This document shows positions 11,630 through 27,212 of a stretch of DNA of 64,000 nt, piece after piece. The notes beneath the pieces are model-generated. The model was not told where the DNA came from. It ran no database searches and saw only the letters and a list, made by a program, of their open reading frames with translations. Source of the DNA: Streptomyces poonensis (GTDB lineage: Bacteria; Actinomycetota; Actinomycetes; Streptomycetales; Streptomycetaceae). The stretch lies in contig NZ_BMVW01000009.1 of the NCBI RefSeq assembly GCF_014650915.1, positions 62,001-126,000 on the forward strand, in the 5' to 3' direction. The translations under genes were made by a program, and so were the position numbers. Numbering within the stretch: the first letter of the stretch is position 1; every line of letters begins with the position of its first letter.

Positions 11630-11658
11630 AGGGCGGGCGCCTCGCCGGCGCCCGCCCT
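11630..11658. terminator. Bidirectional hairpin terminator
   Basis: AGGGCGGGCGCC (11630-11641) pairs perfectly with GGCGCCCGCCCT (11647-11658) across a 5-base loop. It separates the DUF305 gene from the convergent csoR. Confidence 0.75.
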
Positions 11659-11795
11659 GCCCGCCAGGTGCCCTGACCGAACCCCGGAGAACGCACCGGC
11701 CCGCCCGGGAAGCGCCGTGGTGCCGCGCTGGGCGGGCCCGGTGGTGCGGCAGCCGTGCCGGGCCGGCGCGGTGACCCCCGCCGCCTGACGCCTGG

Positions 11796-12118
11796 TCACA
11801 GGCGCAGGACGCGGCGCAGGGTGTCGGCGAGTTCGGTGAACTTCTCCTCGGCGTGTACGGGCCCGGTGCGGGCGGCGCGGGTGACGCAGCCGCGTACGTG
11901 GTCCTCCAGGAGGCCGACGGCGACTTCCTGCAGGGCACGGGTGGCAGCGCTGATCTGGGTGAGGACGTCGATGCAGTAGCGGTCCTCGGTGACCATGCGG
12001 GAAATCCCGCGGATCTGGCCATCGATCTTGCTCAGACGGGCCAGGTGGTCGGCCTTGCGGTCGGCGTATCCGGATGCTGAGGCGGGCTTGTGGGCGTCGC
12101 GTCGGATGGTGGGGGTGG

Positions 12119-12122
<4 letters not shown>
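11796..12122 (-). CDS. csoR: CsoR-family copper-sensing repressor
   Basis: A 108-residue all-helical DNA-binding protein. The core DHLARLSKIDGQIRGISRM, the first Cys in DRYCIDVLTQ, and the His/Cys pair in LEDHVRGCV reproduce the Cys-His-Cys Cu(I) site of CsoR. Copper binding releases such repressors from G-tract pseudo-palindromes. The start overlaps the stop of the upstream CopA gene by ATGA, so the two are translationally coupled and csoR is autoregulated if the operator upstream of copA is its target. CsoR-like sensors for other ligands (RcnR, FrmR) differ in ligand pattern; the neighbours favour copper. Confidence 0.92.
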
Positions 12123-14905
<2,783 letters not shown>

Positions 14906-14952
14906 GAGCGCTCGCCTCCCTCGTCGGTCCAGCCTTCAGCCTGCGCCCGGTG

Positions 14953-14969
14953 ACCCCTACCGGGTAAGG
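14953..14969. promoter_or_regulatory. Candidate CsoR operator (G-tract pseudo-palindrome)
   Basis: CCCCTACCGGGTAAGGG is an inverted repeat with one mismatch between CCCxTACC and GGTAxGGG. It lies about 50 bases upstream of copA in the divergent interval before the SHOCT gene. CsoR sites are G-tract pseudo-palindromes, so this is the best operator candidate, but it has not been compared with a verified site. Confidence 0.5.
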
Positions 14970-15110
14970 GCTGAAGGGCCCACGGTCCTGGCCCATCCGG
15001 ACCCCTTGCCGTCACGGTCCGCAGCGGGACGATGCACATGCAAGGCCGAGAGCTCCCGGGTGCCCGTCCGTATCCCGGTCTCCGGTAACGGTCGAAGCAG
15101 GTGAGTGGCG

Positions 15111-15374
15111 ATGATGTTCTGGTACGACCACGACGTCAGCGGATGGGGCTGGTTCGCGATGTCGGCCGGCATGATCCTGTTCTGGGTGGTGATCATCGCA
15201 GCCGTCGTGCTGCTCGTCCGCGCGCTCAACCACCCTCAGGAGCACACCCACACGCCCGTCGCTCCTGCGCCGGAGGACATCCTCCGCCGGCGGCTGGCCC
15301 GCGGGGAGATCGACGAGGACGAGTACCGGCGCCGCCTGAACACGCTGCACGCCGGTCCGTTCAGCAAGTCCTGA
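15111..15374 (+). CDS. SHOCT-domain small membrane protein
   Basis: An 87-residue protein. One transmembrane helix (MSAGMILFWVVIIAAVVLLV) is followed by a SHOCT motif (PEDILRRRLARGEIDEDEYRRRL). SHOCT is a short oligomerisation module found on many bacterial membrane proteins. AGGTGAG is well spaced for the ATG at 15111; a GTG six bases upstream is less likely. The gene is divergent from copA and precedes a DUF2933 gene, which places it in the copper-linked cluster. Its specific role is unknown. Confidence 0.85.
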   Translation: MMFWYDHDVSGWGWFAMSAGMILFWVVIIAAVVLLVRALNHPQEHTHTPVAPAPEDILRRRLARGEIDEDEYRRRLNTLHAGPFSKS

Positions 15375-15430
15375 AACCGGTCGGCCGTCCACGAACGCGG
15401 CCTCAGCCCTCCGCTGCAGGGAGGCACAGG

Positions 15431-15703
15431 ATGAACGACAAGCGCAACCACGGGATGTACGCACTGGCCGCCGCGATCGTCGTCGTCGGCGCCCTGTCCG
15501 TCGGCGCGCCGCTGGGCAGCCTCATCTGGCTCGCCCTCGTTGCCGCCTGCCCGCTGATGATGTTCTTCATGATGCGCGGCATGCACGGCGGCCACGACGA
15601 CCTGCGCCCCGCGGATCACGACGAGGCCCCTTCCCCGAGCTCTTCGAGCAGGGGAGAGCCCATGCACAGGCACGACCACCACTCCGGGCCCGGGCGGGCT
15701 TGA
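15431..15703 (+). CDS. DUF2933-family membrane protein
   Basis: A 90-residue protein: two hydrophobic helices (YALAAAIVVVGALSVG and LIWLALVAACPLMMFF), then MMRGMHGGHDD and a His-rich tail (MHRHDHH). This is the DUF2933 pattern, a small protein of copper and heavy-metal resistance loci. The Met/His residues may bind metal at the membrane, which is inferred. GGGAGG precedes the ATG at 15431. It lies 56 bases after the SHOCT gene and is probably co-transcribed with it. Confidence 0.85.
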   Translation: MNDKRNHGMYALAAAIVVVGALSVGAPLGSLIWLALVAACPLMMFFMMRGMHGGHDDLRPADHDEAPSPSSSSRGEPMHRHDHHSGPGRA

Positions 15704-16034
15704 TCGCCCCGGGCCCGAGCAGCGCGCGGTCCGCAGTCTGTTTTCACAGCCCCCCCGTTTCAGATACCTGGCGCACCCGCGGCGGCAAGGTCGCGCCCAA
15801 GTACCGCACTCCGCGTTGCACGCGCGTTCGCCGGCTCCGCGCCGAGCTGGAGGAAGACGGTCGCGCGGTGATCGAGGTCATGGCGCCGCCGCATCAGCCG
15901 CTGCCAGGCCGCGGACGGGAGCAGGTGCCGCCGGACCTCCCGCAAGGGTCTTCCGGCCCCTTCTCGCGCCCCGCGCGCGGGCGCATGGTCGAAGTAGCCG
16001 GACGACCGGGCGGACCGGACGGAAGGAAGGCGTC
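15704..16034. other. Promoter region of the acs-pdh operon, no gene seen
   Basis: No gene with a ribosome site or family match is visible. A forward frame containing AELEEDGRAVIEVM could be a gene remnant but has no further support. The dyad at 15945-15960 lies 75-90 bases before the acs start. Confidence 0.4.
15945..15960. promoter_or_regulatory. Candidate DosR-box-like palindrome upstream of the acs-pdh operon
   Basis: AGGGTCTTCCGGCCCC matches GGGNC-N4-GNCCC exactly at 15946-15959. Read on the other strand it differs by one base from the site at 34111-34126. A position 75-90 bases before the start codon suits an activator site. Confidence 0.4.
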
Positions 16035-18876
<2,842 letters not shown>

Positions 18877-18880
<4 letters not shown>

Positions 18881-19968
18881 CCGCCGAAGCCTCCGCGAAG
18901 CACGAGACGGAACAGAGCACGGAGTACGGCACGGAGCACAAGACCACCTACCGGGAGGCCTTGCGCGAGGCCCTGCGGGACGCCCTGCGCGCGGACGACC
19001 GCGTGTTCCTCATGGGTGAGGACGTGGGCCGGTACGGGGGCTGCTTCGGCGTCAGTCTCGGTCTGCTGGAGGAGTTCGGTCCGGAACGCATCCGTGACAC
19101 CCCGCTCTCCGAGTCCGCGTTCGTGGGTGCGGGGATCGGGGCGGCGCTGGCCGGGATGCGGCCGATCGTCGAGATCATGACCGTCAATTTCAGCCTGCTC
19201 GCCCTCGACCAGATCCTGAACAACGCCGCCACCCTGCTGCACATGTCCGGCGGGCAACTGCCCGTACCGCTCGTCATCCGCATGACCACGGGCGCCGGAC
19301 GGCAGCTCGCCGCCCAGCACTCGCACAGCCTGGAGGGCTGGTACGCGCACATCCCCGGCATCCGTGTCCTGGCACCGGCGACCATCGAGGACGCCCGCCA
19401 CATGCTGGCCGCCGCCCTCGCCGACCCCGACCCGGTACTGATCTTCGAGCACGGAGCGCTGTACAACGCCTCGGGCGAACTCCACCCGGACGCCCGGATA
19501 CCGGGCCTGGACCGGGCCGTGGTCCGCCGCGCCGGCACGGACATCACACTGATCACGTACGGCGGTTCACTGCCGAAGACACTGGCCGCCGCGGACGAAC
19601 TGGCCGTGGCGGGCGTCTCGGCGGAGGTCGTGGACCTGCGTACCCTGCGCCCGCTCGACGACACCACGGTCATGGAGTCCGTGGCCCGGACCCATCGAGC
19701 GGTCGTGGTCGACGAGGCCTGGCGCAGCGGCAGCCTCGCCGCCGAGGTCTCCGCCCGCATCACCGAGCAGGCTTTCTACGACCTCGACGCGCCCGTCGAG
19801 CGGGTGTGCAGCGCGGAAGTGCCCATTCCGTACGCCCGGCAGCTGGAGGAGGCCGCGCTGCCGGGGACCGCCGGCATCGTGGCGGCCGCACGCCGAGTGG
19901 CCGGGCCGACGTGGAGCGCCGCCGACGGAGGCCGGTCGCCGAGCGACGGTGACGGGAGGGTGAGCTGA
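18877..19968 (+). CDS. pdhB: Pyruvate dehydrogenase-type E1 component, beta subunit
   Basis: A 363-residue partner of E1 alpha. After a Glu/Thr-rich N-terminal tail, the transketolase-like domain starts at TYREALREALRDALR, with FLMGEDVGRYGG, DTPLSESAFVGAGIGAAL and MTTGAGRQLAAQHSHSLE, which are standard E1 beta blocks. The C-terminal transketolase domain has DLRTLRPLDDTTVMESV and VVDEAWRSGSLAAEV. The ATG at 18877 overlaps the pdhA stop and has AAGGAG upstream. One base separates its stop from the E2 start. Confidence 0.93.
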
Positions 19969-19969
19969 G

Positions 19970-21445
19970 ATGGCCGAGTTCACGATGCCGTCCCTGGGCG
20001 CCGACATGGACGAGGGCCTGCTGCAGGAGTGGCTCGTGGCGGTCGGCGATCAGGTGCGCAAGGGGGATGCGATCGCCGTCGTCGAGACGGACAAGGCCGC
20101 CATCGAGGTCGAGTGCTTCGAGGACGGGACGGTGGGCCGGCTCCTGGTGGAGCCGGGCACACGGGTGCCGGTGGGGACGTCGCTCGCCGTCATCGAGACG
20201 GGCGTCGCGCCGGCGCTGGCACCGGCATCGGCACCGGTTGCGGTGGCGGAGACGGGTACGAAGGCGGGGGTCTCCGGCGCACCGGAGGCGGACGGACGGC
20301 AGCCGCCTGCCGAGCCGGCGCCCGCCCACCGGCCGCTGCCCGTGGGCACCGCGCCGCCCCGCGAGGCCGTCGTGGTCGGGCCGCTGGTGCGGCACCTCGC
20401 CGAACAGAAGCACCTCGACCTGGCCGGGATACGGGGCACCGGACGCGGCGGGCGCGTCACCCGCCGCGACGTCGAGCGGGCCACCGTGACACACCCGCGG
20501 GTACGGGCCACGCCGTACGCCCGCCGCCTGGCCGGCGAACTGCACGTGGACCTCGCCCAGGTGCGAGGCAGCGGCGAACTCGGCGCCGTACGCGCCGCGG
20601 ACGTACGCACGGCTGCGCGTACCGGTCCTACGGTCCTGCCCGCGCCCGGCCCACCCGCGGCAGCGGCCCCGCCCTCGCCGACCCGGGCACCGGCCGCCGC
20701 GGCACACGCGGCGCTGCCGAGGCCGGAGCCCTTCCGCACCCGGCCCGCGACGGCGTCCCCGACATCTGCCGCCGAGGACCGGACCGCGGCCATGCGCAAG
20801 GCCATCGCCGCCCTGATGGCCCGCTCCAAGCGGGAGATCCCGCACTACTACCTCTCCACCACCGTCGACCTGGACACGGCACTGACCTGGCTGCACACCC
20901 ACAACAACGCCTGCCCCGTCGCCGAGCGCCTGCTGCCCGCGGCACCGCTGCTGAAGGCCGCGGCCCTCGCCGCCCGCCAGGTCCCCGAGCTGAACGGCTT
21001 CTGGACCGACGGCCACTTCGAGCCAGGCGACGGTGTCCACCTCGGGGTGGCCGTCTCCCTCCGCGGCGGCGGTCTGCTCACCCCGGTGCTCCACGGTGCC
21101 GACACCCTCGGACTTCCCGCGCTCATGGCGGCCCTGAAGGACCTCGCGGTCCGTGCCCGCACGGGACGGCTGCGCGGCAGCGAGCTGACCGGCGCCACGC
21201 TCACCGTCACCAGCCTCGGGGAGCAGGGCGTCGAGACGGTCTTCGGGGTGATCCATCCGCCTCAGGTGGCCCTGGTCGGGTTCGGCGCGGTCACCGACCG
21301 CCCGTGTGCGGTGAACGGCCTGCTGGGCGTGCGCCCCATGGTCACCGCCACCCTCGCCGCGGACCACCGCGCCTCGGACGGCGCCGTGGGCGCCCGCTAC
21401 CTCACCACGCTGAACCGCCTGCTGCAGCACCCGGAGGAGCTATGA
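19970..21445 (+). CDS. pdhC: Dihydrolipoamide acyltransferase (E2) with two peripheral subunit-binding domains
   Basis: A 491-residue E2 core. The lipoyl domain (1-75) has the lipoyl-lysine motif ETDKAAIEVE. Two subunit-binding domains follow: ~135-168 (GPLVRHLAEQKHLDLAGIRG) and ~177-211 (TPYARRLAGELHVDLAQVRG). Most E2 proteins have one. An Ala/Pro linker leads to the catalytic domain (~267-491) with REIPHYYLSTTVDL, TVTSLGEQGVETVFGVI and the active-site DHRASDGA. It transfers the acyl group from lipoamide to CoA and docks E1 and E3. No E3 (lipoamide dehydrogenase) gene is in the operon, so E3 must come from elsewhere. Confidence 0.92.
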   Translation: MAEFTMPSLGADMDEGLLQEWLVAVGDQVRKGDAIAVVETDKAAIEVECFEDGTVGRLLVEPGTRVPVGTSLAVIETGVAPALAPASAPVAVAETGTKAGVSGAPEADGRQPPAEPAPAHRPLPVGTAPPREAVVVGPLVRHLAEQKHLDLAGIRGTGRGGRVTRRDVERATVTHPRVRATPYARRLAGELHVDLAQVRGSGELGAVRAADVRTAARTGPTVLPAPGPPAAAAPPSPTRAPAAAAHAALPRPEPFRTRPATASPTSAAEDRTAAMRKAIAALMARSKREIPHYYLSTTVDLDTALTWLHTHNNACPVAERLLPAAPLLKAAALAARQVPELNGFWTDGHFEPGDGVHLGVAVSLRGGGLLTPVLHGADTLGLPALMAALKDLAVRARTGRLRGSELTGATLTVTSLGEQGVETVFGVIHPPQVALVGFGAVTDRPCAVNGLLGVRPMVTATLAADHRASDGAVGARYLTTLNRLLQHPEEL

Positions 21446-21687
21446 CGTACGAACAGGCACTGGACCTGGTCAAGACATCACTCACCCGGATCGTGCCGGA
21501 CGCCGACTTCACGGCCCTCGGGCCGACGGACAAGTTCCGCGACCGTCTGGAACTCGACTCACTCGACTTCCTGCAGTTCGTGGAGACCCTCGCCGAACTC
21601 GGCGGCTGCCGCCTGGACGAGGACGACTATCCCCGTCTCGTCACTCTCGACGGCAGCGCCCGCCTCGTCGCCGAGCGTGCCGTCTGA
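21442..21687 (+). CDS. Stand-alone acyl carrier protein in the pdh operon
   Basis: An 81-residue acidic protein with LELDSLDFLQFVETL, the DSL phosphopantetheine attachment site of acyl carrier proteins, after the helix YEQALDLVKTSLTRIV. The start overlaps the E2 stop by ATGA, so it is translated with the 2-oxo acid dehydrogenase. Presence of a carrier protein at the end of a pdh operon is unusual; it may accept an acyl group from the complex or from AcsA. That role is inference. A phosphopantetheinyl transferase would be needed and none is visible in the window. Confidence 0.88.
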   Translation: MTYEQALDLVKTSLTRIVPDADFTALGPTDKFRDRLELDSLDFLQFVETLAELGGCRLDEDDYPRLVTLDGSARLVAERAV

Positions 21688-21769
21688 GAGCGGCATGATG
21701 TGCCGACAGTGAGTGACCGAGTGACCGAGTGAGCACGAATGAGAAAGTGACCGGAAGCGGCCGGATGGA

Positions 21770-22804
21770 TCAGCAGATACGCGGAAGCTGTTCCCCCAAC
21801 GGCATGTCCACCACGCGTCGGGCACCGACCAGGGTGCGCACGGTCACCCGGCCGCCGGGCCCCTGCGGCAGTACCTCTCCGATGCGTGCCGCGCTCCGTC
21901 CCTCGGGCAGCGTGCGCAGGGCGGACAGCGCCCGGTCCGCCGCAGCGGAGCCGACGAAGGCGACCAGGCAGCCCTCGTTGGCGACGGTCAGGGGATCGAG
22001 GCCGAGCAGGTCGCAGGCGGAGGCGACCGCCTCGGGCACGGGCAGGGCGCTCTCGTCGATCTCGACGGCGGTACGCGCATCGCGGGCGATCTCGTTGAGC
22101 GCCGCGGTGAGGCCGCCACGGGCCGGGTCGCGCAACGTGTGGACGTGTGCGCCGAGGGGGCCAGGGCGTGGACGAGACGGTGCAGGGGACGGCTGTCGGA
22201 GGCGATGCCGGTGTTGAAGCCGAGTCCCTCACGCGTGGACAGCACGGTGATGCCGTGCAGCCCGATCGGGCCGGAGAGCAGGACGGCATCCCCCGGGCGG
22301 GCAAGGGCGGCGGACAGACGCAGCGCCGGGTGCCGCCGCCCTATGCCCGTGGTGTTGACGAACACCTTGTCCACCGCGCCCCGCTCCACGACCTTGGTGT
22401 CACCGGTGATCACGGGCACTTCGGCCTCGCGTGCGGCCTTGCCCAGAGACTGGAGGACCGAGCGGAGTTCCGGCAGGGGCAGGCCCTCCTCGACGATGAG
22501 GGCGACGGACAGGGCCAGTGGCCAGGCGCCGCGCATCGCGAGGTCGTTGACCGTGCCGTGCACCGCCAGGGAGCCGATGTCCCCGCCGGGGAAGAACAGC
22601 GGGTGGACGACGAAGCTGTCGGTGCTGACCACCAGGTCGGGATGGCCGGGCAGCAGCGCGGCGTCCTCCAGTGGGCCCTCCTGGCCGGCCAGGGACGGCA
22701 GGACCAAGGTCTCGAGGAGTTCGGCGGTCAGGCGCCCTCCGGCACCGTGGCCCAGGAGGACGACACCCGTCCTCGTGATGAGGAGCCGGGCATTCCATCG
22801 TCAT
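21770..22804 (-). pseudogene. hypE: hypE, [NiFe] hydrogenase maturation protein, with two apparent frameshifts
   Basis: HypE converts carbamoyl-HypE to the cyanide donor for the NiFe cofactor. Recognisable blocks are in three frames: MTMECPAPHHEDG (start 22804), then VLLGHGAGGRLTAELLETL through LHRLVHALAP (about 22755-22155), then LRDPARGGLTAALNEIA to the C-terminal PRIC, whose Cys carries thiocyanate. The first shift is near 22759, where GGG would have to be GG to restore frame. The second is near 22154-22158, where a run of five C should be six. The catalytic Cys is intact. The start overlaps the hypD stop by ATGA. Either the gene is decaying or two homopolymer errors are present in the sequence. 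Confidence 0.85.
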
Positions 22805-23290
22805 GGCAGTGAGGCCTCCTTCGTGCGGCCGGCGGCATGGAAGGCGGCGCAGGTGCCCTCGGCGGAGACCATCGGCGCGCCGAGCGGTCGGCGGGGGGTG
22901 CAGCGGGTGCCGTAGGCCGTGCAGTCGGTGGGCAGCCGGGCGCCGGTGAGGACGGCGCCGGCGATGCACTCGGGGTCCTCGGCGGGACGCAGGCCGCCCA
23001 CGTCGAAGCGGTGCGCGGCGTCGAACCGCTCGTACGCTTCGGTGAGTTCCAGGCCGCCGGCGGGCAGCGTCCCGAGACCACGCCAGGCCCGGTCGGTGAC
23101 CCGGAAGACCGTGCGGACCGCGTCCTGCGCCTCGGTGTTGCCCTGCCGGCGTACCGCGCGCACGTACTGGTTCTCGACCTCGAAGCGGCCCCGCTCCAGT
23201 TGTGTCACCGCCATGAGGATGCCCTCCAGCAGGTCGAGCGGCTCGAACCCGGTGACCACGACCGGCACCCGCCATCGGGCGGCGGTCGGT
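22801..23290 (-). pseudogene. hypD: hypD fragment (C-terminal part only)
   Basis: The frame ending at 22801 encodes RWRVPVVVTGFEPLDLLEGI, QLERGRFEVENQYVRAVR, the RQGNTEAQ box, TLPAGGLELTEAYERFDAA, and DCTAYGTRCTPRRPLGAPMV with SAEGTCAAF. These are the C-terminal half of HypD, the iron-sulfur scaffold that assembles Fe(CN)2CO. The N-terminal half, including its catalytic Cys region, is missing. At about 23285-23292 the sequence joins a different reading frame of the hydrogenase small subunit. About 160 residues remain of a usual ~370. It cannot be functional. Confidence 0.85.
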
Positions 23291-23563
23291 GCCCCCGGAG
23301 GTGGCGCAGGCGCCGATGGTGACCAGGAAGCGGGACTGCGCGCGGATCTCCCGGACGCGTTCCGCGTCGGCCGGTGTGGTGACCGATCCCTCGACGAGCG
23401 CGAGATCGTACGGGCCGGGCGTGACGGTGCTGGAGGCCTCCATGAAGTGGGCGATCTCGATCCGTCCGGCGAGGGCCAGGAGCGCGTCCTCGCAGTCCAG
23501 CAGGGTGAGCTGGCAGCCGTCGCAGGACGCCAGCTTGAACACCGCGAGCGTGGGGCGGTCCAT
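23291..23563 (-). pseudogene. hydD: [NiFe] hydrogenase small (delta) subunit, N-terminal fragment
   Basis: About 90 residues: MDRPTLAVFKLASCDGCQLT (the proximal cluster CxxC motif), ALAGRIEIAHFMEASSTVTP, LALVEGSVTTPADAERVREI and FLVTIGACATSGG. This is the N-terminal part of a group-3 hydrogenase small subunit, normally ~260 residues. After ATSGG the homology stops and hypD sequence begins in another frame. The remaining cluster ligands, the whole large subunit gene and the start of hypD are therefore absent between these points. The start at 23563 is one base before the hydG stop, consistent with an ancestral operon. Confidence 0.88.
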
Positions 23564-23564
23564 G

Positions 23565-24383
23565 TCACAACTCCCTCACGGACAACAGGGGGTCGGCCCG
23601 GTCCCAGCCGATCACCGGACCGTCGCGGCACAGCAGGACACCGCCGAGCTGGCAGTGGCCGCAGTGGCCGGTGGCGCAGCGCATGTTGCGCTCCAGCGAG
23701 ACCCGGATGTGCTGTGCGGACAGTCCGCGGTGCACCAGGTCGCGGGCGGTCGCCCGGATCATCACCTCGGGACCGCAGAGATACGCCGTGGTGCTGTCCG
23801 GCGCGAATTCGGCGTGGTTCAGCAGCGTGGTGACCAGGCCCACGTGGCCCCACCAGCCGTCGGCGGAGCGGTCGACGGTCACCGCGCAGTGCCGCAGACC
23901 GCGATGCGCCGTCCAGAAGCGGAGTTGCTGGGCGTAGAGCAGGTCGCCGGGGGACCGGGCGCCGACCAGCAGGTTCAGCCGCCCGTAGCGGTGCCGGGCG
24001 GCGAGCGCGTCCAGCACCAACGGCCGCAGCGGGGCCAGGCCGATGCCGCCCGCGACGACCAGGAGGTCCTGCCCGGCCGCCCGGCCGAGCTCCCAGCCGG
24101 TGCCGAAGGGCCCGCGCAGCCCGACCCGGCTCCCCGGCCGGAGAGCGCACAGCGCGGCCGACACCGCGCCGACCGAGCGGATCGTGTGACGGAGCGCGTG
24201 GCGGTCGATGCGGGACACCGAGACGGGGATCTCACCGACCCCGAAGGCGTACACCATGGCGAACTGACCGGGAGCGAACGGCGCCAGCGTCGCCGGGCCC
24301 GTCGGCGCGAGGACGAGGGTCACCGTGTCGGCCGTCTCGCGGTTCACCCGGATCACCCGGTACGGCAGGGGCACATCGGTCAT
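23565..24383 (-). CDS. hydG: Hydrogenase gamma subunit (FAD/NAD(P)-binding, 2Fe-2S)
   Basis: A 272-residue diaphorase subunit of a group-3b hydrogenase. The FAD domain (1-95) has PGQFAMVYAFGVGEIPVSVS, followed by GPFGTGWEL, VAGGIGLAPLRPLV (dinucleotide motif) and YLCGPEVMIRATA. The C-terminal cysteines in CATGHCGHCQLGGVLLC bind a 2Fe-2S cluster, as in dihydroorotate dehydrogenase electron-transfer subunits. It would pass electrons from the hydrogenase to NAD(P). The reading frame is intact, but the catalytic subunits next to it are deleted, so any remaining role must involve another partner. ATG at 24383; coupled closely to the upstream cNMP-domain gene. Confidence 0.9.
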   Translation of the reverse strand: MTDVPLPYRVIRVNRETADTVTLVLAPTGPATLAPFAPGQFAMVYAFGVGEIPVSVSRIDRHALRHTIRSVGAVSAALCALRPGSRVGLRGPFGTGWELGRAAGQDLLVVAGGIGLAPLRPLVLDALAARHRYGRLNLLVGARSPGDLLYAQQLRFWTAHRGLRHCAVTVDRSADGWWGHVGLVTTLLNHAEFAPDSTTAYLCGPEVMIRATARDLVHRGLSAQHIRVSLERNMRCATGHCGHCQLGGVLLCRDGPVIGWDRADPLLSVREL

Positions 24384-24385
24384 GG

Positions 24386-24834
24386 CTAGCTGCCGCTGCC
24401 GTAGGGAGCGTACAGGTCGAGCAACCGGATCCGGGTCGCGTGCAGCCGGTGGGCGACCACGCGGCCGACCCAGGTGGCGACGGCGCGGCCGAACTCCGCG
24501 TCGGCGGCGCACAAGTCCCGCACCTCTGCCGCGTCGAACTCCCAGGCCCGAACCGGACTCGTGGCCTCGGCGCCCAGCTGCCACACGTACGGCGTGAAGT
24601 GCCAGGACCAGCCGACGAGTTCGCCGTGGCCCAGGGACTCGACGACGGGCGCCCGGCGGCCGGGGACGTGCACGTCGAGGACGACCGTCCCGGTCCGCAC
24701 GATCCAGAACCGGTCGGCGCGCCGGCCCTCCTCGAACAGGCGGGTGCCCGCCGGGAAGGAGACCTCGCGGGCCTGCCGCATCAGCCGGGCCCGGTGCTCC
24801 GCCGGGAGGGCCGCGGCCAGGGTGGTGGTGGAGG

Positions 24835-24838
<4 letters not shown>
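24386..24838 (-). CDS. Cyclic-nucleotide-binding-domain protein in the hydrogenase operon
   Basis: A 150-residue protein with only the effector-binding jellyroll of Crp/Fnr proteins: FPAGTRLFEEGRRADRFWIV, GTVVLDVHVPGRR, LGHGELVGWSWHF, and a long dimer helix (FGRAVATWVGRVVAHRLHAT). There is no helix-turn-helix, so it is not a DNA-binding regulator by itself. It overlaps the hydB stop by ATGA and precedes hydG by two bases. Such a gene is found in several actinobacterial group-3b hydrogenase operons. It may modulate the enzyme directly; the ligand is unknown. Confidence 0.85.
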
Positions 24839-26025
<1,187 letters not shown>

Positions 26026-26150
26026 GGTTCCCTCCACATGCCGTGAGGGCGCTGATACCAGCATCGGCTGTCACCGGCGCGGAGGCCATGGGCCATCAGG
26101 CCCCGGCTCGGCGTCCCACGGGTGCCCATCGATTCCGGTGCTGACGAATA

Positions 26151-26167
26151 TGGGCCGGAAGTCACCC
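26151..26167. promoter_or_regulatory. Candidate DosR-box-like dyad between hydB and a usp gene
   Basis: TGGGCCGGAAGTCACCC matches GGGNC-N4-G at 26152-26161 and has CAC in place of CCC at its end, a one-base deviation. It lies ~125 bases before hydB and ~107 before the usp start, in the divergent control region. Confidence 0.35.
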
Positions 26168-26273
26168 ACGAGGGCCTGATCGACCCTCGTCCCGCCCGGT
26201 GAGGGGTGCGACGGTGAGGGTGGAGTCCTCCGCTGCGCGGCGCGCAGCAGCCCGACGGAAGGCGGTGGGGACG

Positions 26274-27154
26274 ATGGAGCTGCCCCTGGTCGTGGGCGTC
26301 GACGGATCGGATTCCAGTCTCGTGGCGGTCGACTGGGCGGTGGACGAGGCCGCCCGGAGGGGATGGGATGGCCGCTGCGGCTGGTGTACGCCTCCAGGTG
26401 GGAACGCTATGAAGGAATCGCATCGCCAGGAAGCCTCGAGCGTCCACCTCAGCGCGTGATGATGGAGAACATCGTCGGATCGGCGACGGAGCGCGCCCGA
26501 CGGTGCAATCCGGAGGTGAAGGTGACCGGCGAGGTACTGGCGGAGGAAGCGGTCTCCGCCCTGCTGCGCGAAGCCGACAACGCCTCGGCTCTGGTCACCG
26601 GATCCCGCGGCCGCGGAGAGCTGAAAGGGCTGCTGCTCGGCTCGGTCGGCCTGGCCGTGGCAGCCCGTGCCCACTGCCCGGTGTTCGTGGTCCGTGGCGA
26701 CAAGGCCGGCCTGGCCGGTACGCATGAACGCATCACGCTCGGCGCGGGGGAGGTCGAGACGAGCGGTGACGCGGTGCGCTTCGCCTTCCGCGAGGCCGAG
26801 GCGCGCGCGTGCACCCTCGACGTCGTACGCGCCTGGCGCTGTCCCGCGCACGAGACCGCTGATCACCCCCTGCTGGCCGGAGAACCGGCTCACCAGCACG
26901 AACAGCAGGCGTCCGCCCACCTCGACATCCTGCTCCATGACGCGGTGGCCGACCATCCCCAGGTCCGAGTGCATCGCAGCACGGCCGAAGGACCAGCGCG
27001 CAAGGTGCTGCGGCACCGTACCGCCGCAGCGGACCTTGTGATCATCGGGGCCCGGCGCAGGCACCGCCACTACGGCCTTCAGCTGGGCCGCGTGGGACAC
27101 ACGCTGCTGCACCACGCCCAGTGCCCGGTGGTGATCGTGCCCCAACGGATCTGA
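26274..27154 (+). pseudogene. Two-domain universal stress protein, broken by a 5-bp tandem duplication
   Basis: The first frame encodes MELPLVVGVDGSDSSLVAVD and WAVDEAARRGW, the start of a UspA domain. Homology then continues in another frame with WPLRLVYASRWERYEGIASP, the nucleotide-binding block LVTGSRGRGELKGLLLGSVG and HCPVFVV, and a second Usp domain ending LVIIGARRR and CPVVIVPQRI. At 26362-26371 the sequence reads GATGGGATGG, a GATGG duplication; one copy removed restores the frame RRGWPLRL. The start is at 26274 with GGAAGG upstream. A secondary ATG at 26363 could express the remainder. Universal stress proteins bind ATP and are hypoxia-induced in actinobacteria. Confidence 0.8.
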
Positions 27155-27212
27155 GTCTCACGGGCCGTGCTGTCCCAGGGGTGCCGGGCGGCCCGGCGCG
27201 GCCCGCCGGACG

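Noticed and set aside
22400..23563. A natural HydD-HypD fusion protein
   Set aside because: The two parts are in different frames, and both lack essential halves, so a deletion junction explains it better.
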